A DNA stretch of 55,135 nt from an uncultured Acidobacteriia bacterium (lineage in GTDB: Bacteria; Acidobacteriota; Terriglobia; Bryobacterales; Bryobacteraceae). The stretch lies in assembly GCA_903881085.1 (NCBI GenBank), contig CAIRSA010000180.1, positions 1 through 55,135 of the forward strand, read 5' to 3'. The notes beneath the pieces are model-generated. The model saw only the letters and a list, made by a program, of their open reading frames with translations. It searched no databases and was not told where the DNA came from. Positions 45,167-52,240 of the stretch are shown piece by piece; within the stretch, counting starts at the first letter, position 1, and each line of letters begins with the position of its first letter. The position numbers were made by a program, and so were the translations under genes.

Positions 45167-45841
45167 CTATGCCGGCGATTTCGAGCGGAAGTCCAAAGCC
45201 GCCCTCGCGACCTCTACGATTCCGCTGGCGTATTGCCGGGCATGGTCACGCGCCGTGGCGGGCTTGTGATGCAGAGTAGCTAACCAGAGTCCGAATGCCA
45301 TGCAGGCATGCACAGCATACGGCACCACTTGCACGGCAAGACTTGTGCGCATCGGAGAATCAGCAAAGTGCGTTCCAATCTCAGCGATCCACAACTCTTC
45401 CGTAGAGCCAATCTCCGAGCGGTAAATTTCGGCCGCGAACTGAGGGATTTCCATGAGCCCCCATGCCATGATCGACGCGTTTCCGCTAGCTTCGACACAA
45501 GCCATTACTGTAGATTCCGCTATACGCTCAACCCACTTGAGAGGATCCAGGTCCGGCATCGACACGAATCGCCCACGTAAGTTTTTGAGGCGATCCTGAG
45601 CATTCCGTTGGACAACTTCCCGAAACAAGTTTTGCTTAGTGCTGAAGTGGGAGTACAGCACCGGCTCGGAGACGCCCGCAGCCTTAGCAAGGCTAACTGT
45701 GGTCGTGGCCCGGAAGCCGCTTATGGCAAATTGAACCTCAGAGGCTTGCAGAATCTGTTGCCGGCGCTGCTCGCCGGAGAGCCTGTGGCGGACACTCTTG
45801 GTCCATTTGGCGCGCTGTTTGTTAGCACTCTGCGTGTTCAT
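45167..45841 (-). CDS. TetR-family transcriptional regulator
   Basis: 224 residues with a TetR helix-turn-helix at about 25-70 (ILQASEVQFAISGFRATTTVSLAKAAGVSEPVLYSHFSTKQNLF) and a C-terminal ligand-binding region. It starts 19 bases after the STAS protein 1 stop on the same strand. The target genes are not evident; the adjacent vWA-like gene is a candidate. Confidence 0.9.
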   Translation of the reverse strand: MNTQSANKQRAKWTKSVRHRLSGEQRRQQILQASEVQFAISGFRATTTVSLAKAAGVSEPVLYSHFSTKQNLFREVVQRNAQDRLKNLRGRFVSMPDLDPLKWVERIAESTVMACVEASGNASIMAWGLMEIPQFAAEIYRSEIGSTEELWIAEIGTHFADSPMRTSLAVQVVPYAVHACMAFGLWLATLHHKPATARDHARQYASGIVEVARAALDFRSKSPA

Positions 45842-45860
45842 GATGCCTCTTTTCTATGAT

Positions 45861-46148
45861 TCACCCACGTCTACCGCGCTGTACCGTGGATTGGATCTCA
45901 CTAACGATGTAGGCGCTGTACACCCCATTCGCAGTCAGATCAACGCCTTGTGAGACCAGACGGCGAAGCATTGCCTGGCCGAATTCATCGATGGTTGAAA
46001 CATCGCGCAGGTGAAGCCTTACTGTTACACCTCTTGAGAGCGCACGAACGCAGCATGCCTCGACAGGCTCGACGCCTTCGCCGGACAACTTCCCGTCAAC
46101 CGTGATCGTTCTGTTTGCGGACTCGTCCGCCGTCATAATTCGTATCAT
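45861..46148 (-). CDS. Small STAS-like protein 1
   Basis: 95 residues resembling a short STAS/anti-sigma-antagonist fold (VDGKLSGEGVEPVEACC, then VRLHLRDVSTIDEFGQAMLRRLVSQGV). The usual D-S-S/T phosphorylation motif reads STIDEFG, with Thr near the conserved position. The start ATG follows TAACTGGAA, a weak ribosome-binding site. It probably belongs with the TetR gene downstream. Confidence 0.6.
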   Translation of the reverse strand: MIRIMTADESANRTITVDGKLSGEGVEPVEACCVRALSRGVTVRLHLRDVSTIDEFGQAMLRRLVSQGVDLTANGVYSAYIVSEIQSTVQRGRRG

Positions 46149-46295
46149 TTCCAGTTACCTCTCGATGTTTTCATTTCCAGATGAAAACCAAATAGCCACA
46201 AATCGTCACTCTGTTTAGGGGCGCGGCGCTGCATCCTCAAGCGACAGCCTTTGCGTCCGCATGCGAATACGACCTCAACGGCGGCATTGCGATGG

Positions 46296-46718
46296 CTACA
46301 ATCGTGAAGGATTGTTGGTCCGTCGACTATCCGTACAGAGCGGCAAGACCGATGGGCATGCAAGCACGAATTCGCTCAGACGCTGAAACCAACTGTTTGG
46401 GGTGTGCTCAATGGGAGAAGGTTCGCCCAGACCATGCCCGCCAAGCACTGCCATGGCGAGCGCTTGCGATTCGGGCGATGCGGCGATGATCCGCGCACCG
46501 CCGCGATGCCAGGCATCGAGCACGGCACACCCGCGCTCGTCGGCGTCAACGACGAAAGTGATGTCAATAATCAATGAATGATCGTCGACTAGAGAACACC
46601 ATCTCTTCCATTCTCGATATACTCCCTCTGCGCCGGCTCCGCGAAGACTCCCTGCCAACTCGAGCCTTAAAACATCGGACTCGTCGTGAAAGTGGTAATG
46701 CAATCGCTTGTCGATCAT
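46296..46718 (-). CDS. STAS-like protein 2
   Basis: 140 residues from the ATG at 46718. It opens with a beta strand and the DVLRLELAGSLRGAGAEGV pattern of STAS domains, then HSLIIDITFVVDADERGCAVLDAWHRGGARI, equivalent to the strand-helix core around the phosphorylatable Ser/Thr (here Val-Asp-Ala-Asp). The Ser is missing, so phospho-switching is unlikely in the usual form. A longer frame from 46907 overlaps the outer-membrane gene and is rejected. It is separated from that gene by a hairpin. Confidence 0.6.
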   Translation of the reverse strand: MIDKRLHYHFHDESDVLRLELAGSLRGAGAEGVYREWKRWCSLVDDHSLIIDITFVVDADERGCAVLDAWHRGGARIIAASPESQALAMAVLGGHGLGEPSPIEHTPNSWFQRLSEFVLACPSVLPLCTDSRRTNNPSRL

Positions 46719-46736
46719 AAAATCATGTCCTGATTG

Positions 46737-46775
46737 CCGGCCATCAGTGGCAGGCATATGCAGACTGATGGCCGG
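46737..46775 (-). terminator. 12-bp inverted repeat between barrel gene 1 and STAS 2
   Basis: CCGGCCATCAGT and ACTGATGGCCGG are perfect 12-base arms around a 15-base loop. The hairpin lies 30 bases after the outer-membrane gene stop, with no U tract. It is likely a transcriptional attenuator, terminator or mRNA-stabilising hairpin. Confidence 0.5.
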
Positions 46776-46806
46776 TGGAGTCTCACGTTCATGGAAACAT
46801 TCTTGG

Positions 46807-47400
46807 TTAAAATCGATAGCCGAATCCGATGGACGGTTCCGCACGATGCGTAACCCGGTCGCGGCCTGTAAATGCCGGCTGATCCCAAGTTGGCGAGTTA
46901 TACACAAAGCCGCGATACTCTGCCCGCATAAAGATGTGATTCGTGATGTTGTAATCCGCGCCGCCGCCGTAAACGAATGAGGCGCGAGTTTGTGTATTCA
47001 CTCCGGTCGCGTCTTTCGGGTTGAAGACCAGTGCGCCCACGCCCGCCAATGCGAAGGGCGTAATCTTGCGCAGCGGATAACGGAAAACGTAGGCCCCAGA
47101 AATCTCGTGCGAGTTGGTTTTCAACCCTGTCGAGCCGTAAGTCTGCGTGTTCAATGAGTATCCGTAGTTCCCTTCGACGCCATGATACTTGTTAAAGAAA
47201 AAGCGGTAGCTGCTGAGTACGCCGCCGCTATTCGTGGCCTTGTTTTCAACTCCGTTGTGAGTCGTGCTCTTGACGAAACTCCCGAACGCCTGAACCGTAA
47301 CATCTTGCCGCGACGTCTCCACATCCTCTTGCGAAAACGCGGGTAGCGTCATCGAAGCCACACCCGCAATCAAAACCGTGACTAATTTCTTTCCAAACAT
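46807..47400 (-). CDS. Outer-membrane beta-barrel protein 1 (OmpA/opacity-like)
   Basis: 197 residues from an ATG with AGGAG seven bases upstream. The signal peptide is at about 1-24, followed by an eight-stranded barrel pattern with alternating aromatic residues and a terminal F-G-Y-R-F strand. It is paralogous to the protein at 51622-52230 (shared SRQDV.VQ.FGSF.KSTTHNGVE and ALAGVGAL.F.PK). The role is probably surface structure or porin-like. Its sigma-54-type promoter and operator region are shared with the divergent CDP-alcohol-transferase-like gene. Confidence 0.85.
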   Translation of the reverse strand: MFGKKLVTVLIAGVASMTLPAFSQEDVETSRQDVTVQAFGSFVKSTTHNGVENKATNSGGVLSSYRFFFNKYHGVEGNYGYSLNTQTYGSTGLKTNSHEISGAYVFRYPLRKITPFALAGVGALVFNPKDATGVNTQTRASFVYGGGADYNITNHIFMRAEYRGFVYNSPTWDQPAFTGRDRVTHRAEPSIGFGYRF

Positions 47401-47455
47401 TTTATTGCTCCTTTGTATTTTCGAAATCTGAATTTCCCACTTCGATAATGAGTAA

Positions 47456-47471
47456 TGCATATGGCATTCCA
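47456..47471 (-). promoter_or_regulatory. Sigma-54 promoter of barrel gene 1
   Basis: The minus strand reads TGGAATGCCATATGCA, with GG and GC ten bases apart, 56 bases before the ATG. TGCCGAA elements lie 53-85 bases upstream. Confidence 0.6.
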
Positions 47472-47523
47472 TAGCGGTGAGCGGGAAAAACCCTTTGAAA
47501 TCAGTGAATTTTTACTTCCCAGG

Positions 47524-47548
47524 TGCCGAAACCAGTGCCGGATTCGGC
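47524..47548. promoter_or_regulatory. Activator element (site H), shared by divergent genes
   Basis: TGCCGAA followed by TGCCGGATTCGGC, with a further TTGCCGG after it. It sits between the promoters at 47456-47471 (minus) and 47641-47656 (plus). Confidence 0.5.
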
Positions 47549-47640
47549 TCTTGCCGGAACTTTGACATTCTCTCGCCGTCTCGGCGCAAGGAATGTTGGC
47601 GACGCAAAATCAGACTGCCGGCTCAGCCTAGGAATGCGAA

Positions 47641-47656
47641 CGGTCAACCGATTGCA
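47641..47656 (+). promoter_or_regulatory. Sigma-54 promoter of the CDP-alcohol-transferase-like gene
   Basis: CGGTCAACCGATTGCA gives GG-N10-GC with a TTGCA ending. The predicted message starts near 47668, ruling out translation from an upstream ATG at 47477. Confidence 0.6.
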
Positions 47657-47722
47657 CTTGACGCTCGCGTGAATATAAATAGACAGGCACAACATTCACG
47701 AAATTATCAACGGAACAGCGCA

Positions 47723-48769
47723 ATGCAAGCCTTGATGGTCGTTCCCGGCTTACGCACCTTACTCCCGCTTGGGTCGCCGCAGCAGGTCCTCACCCAGGAG
47801 GTTGCGGGCATACCGCTTTTGGCCCGTGTGGTCGCAACCGCTCTGCGCGCCGGAGTGACTGACTTGGTGCTTATTTGGCCCGCTGAGCTGGAAATCGCTA
47901 TTTGGGACGAATGCTGCGCCTCGCCCGCATTGAGCGGGATGAGTAGACCGGAGATATGTCCCTCGCCATTTGACCCTCGAAAGAACTTAAGTTGGGAGGC
48001 CCTCGCGCCTGCGCTGATGAACGAGTTTCTATGGCTCCCGTGGAACTTCATCACCGATAGTGATACTCTCGCCGCAGTTGAGCGCTCTCGAGTTCTACCT
48101 CTGAGTTGGGAACGGCCCGTTCTGATCACTAAACCTGGCTTCGGGCGTAGTCTGCGCCCGGGAGTAACATCGACCCCCCCTGTGGAGGGCGTCTCAGTTC
48201 AGTCCAGCACGGACATAACGAAAGCGGAGTGCTTTTTGGCCGGGAAAACTGGCAACCCCATGGACGGGATCCGCTCCCATCTGAATCAAATATTCTGCCG
48301 GCCAGCTGTTCGCGCCTTGGTTCGCACTCCTATCACGCCGAGAGTCGTCGCGTGCACCGGAACATTCATCGCGATCGTGTCCGCTGTCATGTATTCGCGC
48401 GGCTCTTATTGGGGCTATGTTGCTGGCGCAATGCTGTTCTTCGCGTCAGGCCTGATGGACGAGATGGCCGTAATGATGGCAAGGCTTCAATTCATCGAGA
48501 ACGCTTTTGAAACCTGGGCTGAAGGCTTTGCCGATGTGATAACCCGCCTTCTCGTTTTCTCCGGGATGACGGTTGGGCTTTACCGGCAACGAGGTAGAGG
48601 CGAACTGGTATTGGGCATAGCGCTGATTGCCGAGTTAGCGCTATCGTCCATGGTGAAAGCTCTGCACAGAAGAGCGCCAACGCCCGACTATGTGCTTCAC
48701 CAGTACAGCGTTCGAACAAACCAACTGGGACATACGGCGATCATGGGGTCGGAACCAAGTCGCCGGTGA
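47723..48769 (+). CDS. Nucleotidyltransferase-like/CDP-alcohol phosphatidyltransferase-like protein with lost catalytic motif
   Basis: 348 residues with the same two-part plan as the C-terminal two thirds of the protein at 12967-15345. There is a degenerate nucleotidyltransferase-like domain (MVVPGLRTLLPLG, VAGIPLLARVV) and then, from about 180, a linker and membrane domain (PMDGIRSHLN, TPITPRVV). Aligned to the DG-x2-AR motif it reads MDEMAVMMAR: the catalytic Asp-Gly is Ala-Val and the later Gly is Glu. Only the first and last Asp remain. It is probably not an active transferase of the usual type. It may be a pseudoenzyme or membrane scaffold. Its last 29 bases overlap the convergent TPR gene. 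Confidence 0.75.
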   Translation: MQALMVVPGLRTLLPLGSPQQVLTQEVAGIPLLARVVATALRAGVTDLVLIWPAELEIAIWDECCASPALSGMSRPEICPSPFDPRKNLSWEALAPALMNEFLWLPWNFITDSDTLAAVERSRVLPLSWERPVLITKPGFGRSLRPGVTSTPPVEGVSVQSSTDITKAECFLAGKTGNPMDGIRSHLNQIFCRPAVRALVRTPITPRVVACTGTFIAIVSAVMYSRGSYWGYVAGAMLFFASGLMDEMAVMMARLQFIENAFETWAEGFADVITRLLVFSGMTVGLYRQRGRGELVLGIALIAELALSSMVKALHRRAPTPDYVLHQYSVRTNQLGHTAIMGSEPSRR

Positions 48770-49280
48770 TGAGGATTGACTTGCGAATCCACCAACCGGG
48801 GCCGCTGTAACTTCGCTGGGATGATCTAAGCCGCCATCGAAGGGTAGACTCCGCGCCTGGATCGTTGGCACAGATCCGCTCGACGAGCGCATTCGCTTTA
48901 TCCCATCCTCCGTGGAACCACTCCGGTGAATCAACGTAGAAATCGAAAAGCTCGCGCAAATAACGGTCGTTCCGCGGATCGAGCCTTACGGCCTCCTCAA
49001 GATGATGGCGGGCCTTGCGAGCTGCTTTAGGGACGAACAGCGAGCTGGACACTTCAGACAAGCGCCCATACGACACACCAAGCCAGTAGTGAAGAACGGC
49101 GCTATCGGGCTGCTTCTTCAAGGCGTTCTCAAATGCATGCGTAGCGCGTTTGAATTCACCGGCTAGTAGCAGGGACCGCCCATCAGGATCCCCTTCTTGC
49201 GAAGCCTCGGACAGCTTAAGCCCTGATGCGTTCAGACTGGACACAACGCTCAGGATAAGAATCAGAATTCGAAATGACAT
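48741..49280 (-). CDS. Secreted TPR-repeat protein
   Basis: 179 residues with a signal peptide (about 1-19) and two to three tetratricopeptide repeats at about 35-130 (LLLAGEFKRATHAFENALKKQPDSAVLHYWLGVSYGR; ARHHLEEAVRLDPRNDRYLRELFDFY). TPR proteins act as docking scaffolds. It is divergent from STAS 3, with both promoters facing one shared activator element. Its end overlaps the convergent CDP-alcohol-transferase-like gene. Confidence 0.85.
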   Translation of the reverse strand: MSFRILILILSVVSSLNASGLKLSEASQEGDPDGRSLLLAGEFKRATHAFENALKKQPDSAVLHYWLGVSYGRLSEVSSSLFVPKAARKARHHLEEAVRLDPRNDRYLRELFDFYVDSPEWFHGGWDKANALVERICANDPGAESTLRWRLRSSQRSYSGPGWWIRKSILITGDLVPTP

Positions 49281-49307
49281 CGGGCTCCTCCGTTACGCGC
49301 TACTTGA

Positions 49308-49323
49308 TGCATTCCTGTTTCCA
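49308..49323 (-). promoter_or_regulatory. Sigma-54 promoter of the TPR gene
   Basis: The minus strand reads TGGAAACAGGAATGCA, 28 bases before the ATG and about 60 bases from the palindrome at 49384-49399. Confidence 0.6.
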
Positions 49324-49383
49324 CTGCAATACCAGCAGATACGATGGTTTGGCATGCCTGGTACCCGTCGTGCGCCGGGCAAT

Positions 49384-49399
49384 TGCCGAAATCCCGGCA
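49384..49399. promoter_or_regulatory. Palindromic activator element (site R)
   Basis: TGCCGAAATCCCGGCA is an exact TGCCG-N6-CGGCA match, centred between the divergent promoters of the TPR and STAS 3 genes. Confidence 0.7.
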
Positions 49400-49464
49400 C
49401 AACTGGATCAGAAGTGCCCTTCCAATGCGTTGATACTTGACCGCATGATTGAGCGCCTTGTCCC

Positions 49465-49480
49465 TGGACCTTCGCGTGCA
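49465..49480 (+). promoter_or_regulatory. Sigma-54 promoter of STAS 3
   Basis: TGGACCTTCGCGTGCA has correct -24/-12 spacing. The predicted start near 49491 leaves a short leader that includes AGGTGA before the ATG at 49506. Confidence 0.6.
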
Positions 49481-49505
49481 AATACTGCCTTCCAGGTGAA
49501 CAACA

Positions 49506-49847
49506 ATGGATATGTTCCAACATGACAGCGCTGCAATATTCCGGTTTGAACTGCGGGGAGAATTGTCCGGTGCGGCCGTGTGGGATTTGGAGCATGCCTG
49601 GATCACAGCACAATCTATTACAAGCCGCAAAGAGATCGTCGTGGACATCTCCGGGATCGAAGAGGCAGACAGCTCCGGTATTCAATTGCTCTTTCGAATG
49701 AGAGAGTCAGGCGTCCGCTTGATAGTCACGCAGACGCCAAGGTCCGAGGCATTCGTTCGTTCGATGGGAATTTCGTTGGCAAAAGACGGGCACAGACCGG
49801 GCATATGGGCTCTTCAGTGGATGCATCTTCGCAGGATGTTGCGCTGA
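49506..49847 (+). CDS. STAS-domain protein 3 (anti-sigma-factor antagonist type)
   Basis: 113 residues with a clear STAS fold: FRFELRGELSGAAVWDLEHAW, then EIVVDISGIEEADSSGIQLLFRMRESGV, with the D-S-S-G motif carrying the phosphorylatable Ser, and VRLIVTQTP. This type binds RsbW-like kinases and releases a sigma factor or other partner when dephosphorylated. An RsbW-like protein is encoded 40 bases downstream on the opposite strand, and an ECF sigma factor follows, so a partner-switch is plausible. Confidence 0.85.
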   Translation: MDMFQHDSAAIFRFELRGELSGAAVWDLEHAWITAQSITSRKEIVVDISGIEEADSSGIQLLFRMRESGVRLIVTQTPRSEAFVRSMGISLAKDGHRPGIWALQWMHLRRMLR

Positions 49848-49889
49848 AGTACCCTCAGTCGCAGGTGTCCCGGACTTGAGTTTGACCCG

Positions 49890-50405
49890 TTAGACTGCCG
49901 CCGCTCCGAGGGCCAACTTCTGTTGCCCGAGTGGCAGCCGCAGCAACTTCCGCATGCGCACGATTGTGCCGTTTTCCTCAAAGCGCACCTCATCCATTAG
50001 CGTTTGCATAAGGCGCACTCCCCGCCCATGGGATAGAAGCAGGTTGGCCGGATCGGTCGGATCCGGTAAGTTGTTGCTATCGAATCCTTCCCCTTCGTCA
50101 CGGACCGTGATTAATACTTCTCCTTCCAAGCTGCACGAGCACTCGACATGTACCCGCTTCTCGGGAATCTCATGATTTCCGTGGATCACGGCATTTGCGA
50201 TAGCCTCTTGCACGGCCACTTCGATGTCAATGTCGCTTCCATCCTCTTTGTAAAACCTGTCGAGCTCAGGCTTGAGCAATCCCATGAGCTGATCTACAAA
50301 GGGCGAAATCTCCGTAACCAGGCTGGGGAGGGACAGTTGTATTTCAAAAGATCGCCCGACTTGCAAATCCTCAGTTTCCACGGCAAGATATTGTTTCTGG
50401 TTCAT
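49890..50405 (-). CDS. RsbW-like anti-sigma regulatory factor (HATPase_c_2)
   Basis: 171 residues. A GHKL ATPase domain of the anti-sigma kinase type has the N-box EVAVQEAIANAVIHGNH, the G1 motif VRDEGEGFD and the G2 motif LSHGRGVRLMQTLMDEV. Such proteins phosphorylate STAS antagonists and bind sigma factors. The start at 50405 has GGAG about nine bases upstream and follows a sigma-54-type promoter by 31 bases. It is divergent from an ECF sigma gene and near STAS 3. Confidence 0.9.
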   Translation of the reverse strand: MNQKQYLAVETEDLQVGRSFEIQLSLPSLVTEISPFVDQLMGLLKPELDRFYKEDGSDIDIEVAVQEAIANAVIHGNHEIPEKRVHVECSCSLEGEVLITVRDEGEGFDSNNLPDPTDPANLLLSHGRGVRLMQTLMDEVRFEENGTIVRMRKLLRLPLGQQKLALGAAAV

Positions 50406-50435
50406 ACCCGCAAACTCCAATTCGTATGACAATAT

Positions 50436-50451
50436 TGCACGTGTTGTGCCA
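50436..50451 (-). promoter_or_regulatory. Sigma-54 promoter of the RsbW-like gene
   Basis: The minus strand reads TGGCACAACACGTGCA, one of the best matches to TGGCAC-N5-TTGC in the window, 31 bases before the ATG. Confidence 0.75.
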
Positions 50452-50490
50452 GTTGTGCAGGATTGTAAGGAATAGACTCTCAGGTCATAG

Positions 50491-50512
50491 TGCCGATGGA
50501 CTTGCGTAGGCA
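50491..50512. promoter_or_regulatory. Activator element (site F2)
   Basis: TGCCGATGGACTTGCGTAGGCA has TGCC and GGCA arms like site A. It lies 40-60 bases upstream of the RsbW-like promoter. Confidence 0.45.
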
Positions 50513-50541
50513 CCGATCCATGGGCATCTGCCGGTTCCTGA

Positions 50542-50557
50542 TGCCGACATTTCGGCA
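50542..50557. promoter_or_regulatory. Palindromic activator element (site F1)
   Basis: TGCCGACATTTCGGCA is an exact TGCCG-N6-CGGCA match, 83 bases upstream of the ECF sigma promoter and 91 bases from the RsbW-like promoter. Confidence 0.7.
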
Positions 50558-50639
50558 CGCGCCGATGGCGCGAAACCTAATTCGGCGCTCGCACAGCGGC
50601 AAGTTGTGAAATATGTTTGCGATAGCGCATAGAACAGAT

Positions 50640-50655
50640 TGGAATCCCAGGTGCG
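50640..50655 (+). promoter_or_regulatory. Sigma-54 promoter of the ECF sigma gene
   Basis: TGGAATCCCAGGTGCG is nearly identical to the promoter at 51554-51569 and has the same distance to its palindrome. Confidence 0.65.
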
Positions 50656-50712
50656 ATGGTCATCGCGAACGCCCTCTCGGGAATCCAGAACGTAAAAGCC
50701 AAGGAGCAGGAA

Positions 50713-51324
50713 ATGTTGCACTCAATGACAGAAGCATCAATAAATCGGCCGGTCACTCTGCTCGAAGACTTCAGCCTCATCAGGCTCGCGCTGGAAGGTG
50801 CACCCGAATGCTTTTCAGCCTTGATGGATCGCCACGTGGTCGCAATCAAGAGGCATATCCGCTCCATGACTCCGAATGAAGCCGACGCAGAGGATCTCCT
50901 CCAGGATGTTATTTTGAAGGTTTGGCGCCGCCTGTCAACATTTCGATGTGAATCCAGCTTTCGTACCTGGATGACAAGGGTGGCGATCAATGAGGTGATG
51001 CAATCCTATCGCAAGCAGAAACGCCTGCCGATTTACCGGGCGCCTGGCGATTTCAGTTCCATCGCTTCGCCAGCAGACTCGCCGCAGCGGTCTCTTGCCC
51101 GCATTGAAGACGTTCAGGCTGTTCGTCACGCCGTGGCGGAACTTCCTACAAAATACAGACTGGTTCTGGTACTTCGAGATCTCGAGGAGTTCGATGTCAG
51201 GGAGACCGCTCGACGACTTCGATTGACTGTCCCTGCCGTGAAGGCCAGGCTGTTTAGGGCGCGGCGTATGCTCGTGGTTGCACTCGAACAAAGGAAGAAC
51301 TCCGTGCTGGAAGACGCGGCATAA
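50713..51324 (+). CDS. ECF-type RNA polymerase sigma factor
   Basis: 203 residues from an ATG with AAGGAG six bases upstream. Region 2 lies at about 35-95 (DAEDLLQDVILKVWRRLSTF, FRTWMTRVAINEVMQSYRKQKR) and region 4 at about 135-185 (VRHAVAELPTKYRLVLVLRDLEEFDVRETARRL, then TVPAVKARLFRARRML). It has the length and order of an extracytoplasmic-function sigma factor. No membrane anti-sigma gene adjoins it; the divergent RsbW-like protein and STAS 3 are the nearest candidates. An upstream ATG at 50656 would start before the predicted transcript. Confidence 0.92.
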   Translation: MLHSMTEASINRPVTLLEDFSLIRLALEGAPECFSALMDRHVVAIKRHIRSMTPNEADAEDLLQDVILKVWRRLSTFRCESSFRTWMTRVAINEVMQSYRKQKRLPIYRAPGDFSSIASPADSPQRSLARIEDVQAVRHAVAELPTKYRLVLVLRDLEEFDVRETARRLRLTVPAVKARLFRARRMLVVALEQRKNSVLEDAA

Positions 51325-51455
51325 ATCTGGTAAATTGAATTTGCAACCCCGAGCGCAGAGCCGCGACAAAGCCTGCACTAGAAGTTACCCACCTTACTCC
51401 ACCCCAAATAACAAATCACTCCTGGATTCCTTCCACCGGACCCGCTCGGCCACTC

Positions 51456-51471
51456 TGCCGAAAATCCGGCA
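51456..51471. promoter_or_regulatory. Palindromic activator element (site G)
   Basis: TGCCGAAAATCCGGCA is an exact TGCCG-N6-CGGCA match, 83 bases upstream of the promoter at 51554-51569. The following bases (CGCCGA, GCGAA, then TCGGC and GCAAGT) also align with the region after site F1. Confidence 0.7.
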
Positions 51472-51553
51472 TACGCCGACGACGCGAAGCTTGAATCGGC
51501 AATCGCAGTACAGCAAGTCGTTGAAGATGCAGGATTACGCGTAGATGGCTTCT

Positions 51554-51569
51554 TGGAATTCCAGGTGCA
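51554..51569 (+). promoter_or_regulatory. Sigma-54 promoter of barrel gene 2
   Basis: TGGAATTCCAGGTGCA, with GG and GC ten bases apart, 53 bases before the ATG at 51622. Confidence 0.65.
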
Positions 51570-51621
51570 TCAGTAAGTGCGAACAGCCGTTGGCAAGTTC
51601 AAAATCATTAAGGAGTTAGAA

Positions 51622-52230
51622 ATGTTTCAAAGGTACGCAGTAACAGTATTCATGGCAGGAGTGGCTTTTCTATCGCAACCCGCATATTCACAGCCGGAAG
51701 ATCCTGAGTTTTCCCGACAGGATGTAGCGGTCCAGGGCTTCGGAAGTTTCCTTAAATCAACCACCCACAACGGGGTCGAGCAGACTTCGGAAAACAGCGG
51801 AGGCGTCCTCGCCAGCTATCGTTTCTTTTTCAGCAAGAACCACGGCGTAGAAGCCAGCTATGGCTATACGCAGAATACGCAGAAGTACCAGTTTGCTCCG
51901 GGGCTCCTTAGCATGGACTCCCATTCGCATCAGCTCTCCGGTGCATATGTCTTCCGGATGCCACTCAAGAACATCACGCCATATGCGCTGGCAGGCGTTG
52001 GTGCGCTCATCTTCGACCCCAAGAACTTTACTGGGGCATCCACGCAAACCCGTGCCGCATTTCTTTACGGCGGCGGAGCCGACATCAGAGTTACTAACAA
52101 CATATTCGTTCGGGCCGAGTATAGAGGGTTCCTCTATAACTCGCCAACCTACGATCTGCCGAGCCTGGCTGGCACCGGCCGTACTACGCACCTGGCGCAG
52201 CCGTCAGTTGGCTTTGGATTTACCTTCTGA
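51622..52230 (+). CDS. Outer-membrane beta-barrel protein 2 (OmpA/opacity-like)
   Basis: 202 residues from an ATG with AAGGAG seven bases upstream. The signal peptide is at about 1-22, then a small barrel ending G-F-G-F-T-F. It is a close paralogue of the barrel at 46807-47400 along its whole length, differing mainly in one extracellular loop (about 95-110). It is co-transcribed with the SRPBCC-like gene ten bases downstream. Both barrel genes have sigma-54-type promoters. Confidence 0.87.
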   Translation: MFQRYAVTVFMAGVAFLSQPAYSQPEDPEFSRQDVAVQGFGSFLKSTTHNGVEQTSENSGGVLASYRFFFSKNHGVEASYGYTQNTQKYQFAPGLLSMDSHSHQLSGAYVFRMPLKNITPYALAGVGALIFDPKNFTGASTQTRAAFLYGGGADIRVTNNIFVRAEYRGFLYNSPTYDLPSLAGTGRTTHLAQPSVGFGFTF

Positions 52231-52240
52231 ATAGGTATCT

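Noticed and set aside
47477..47722. N-terminal extension of the CDP-alcohol-transferase-like protein
   Set aside because: It runs through the divergent control region and lies upstream of the predicted transcript start. Similarity begins at 47723.
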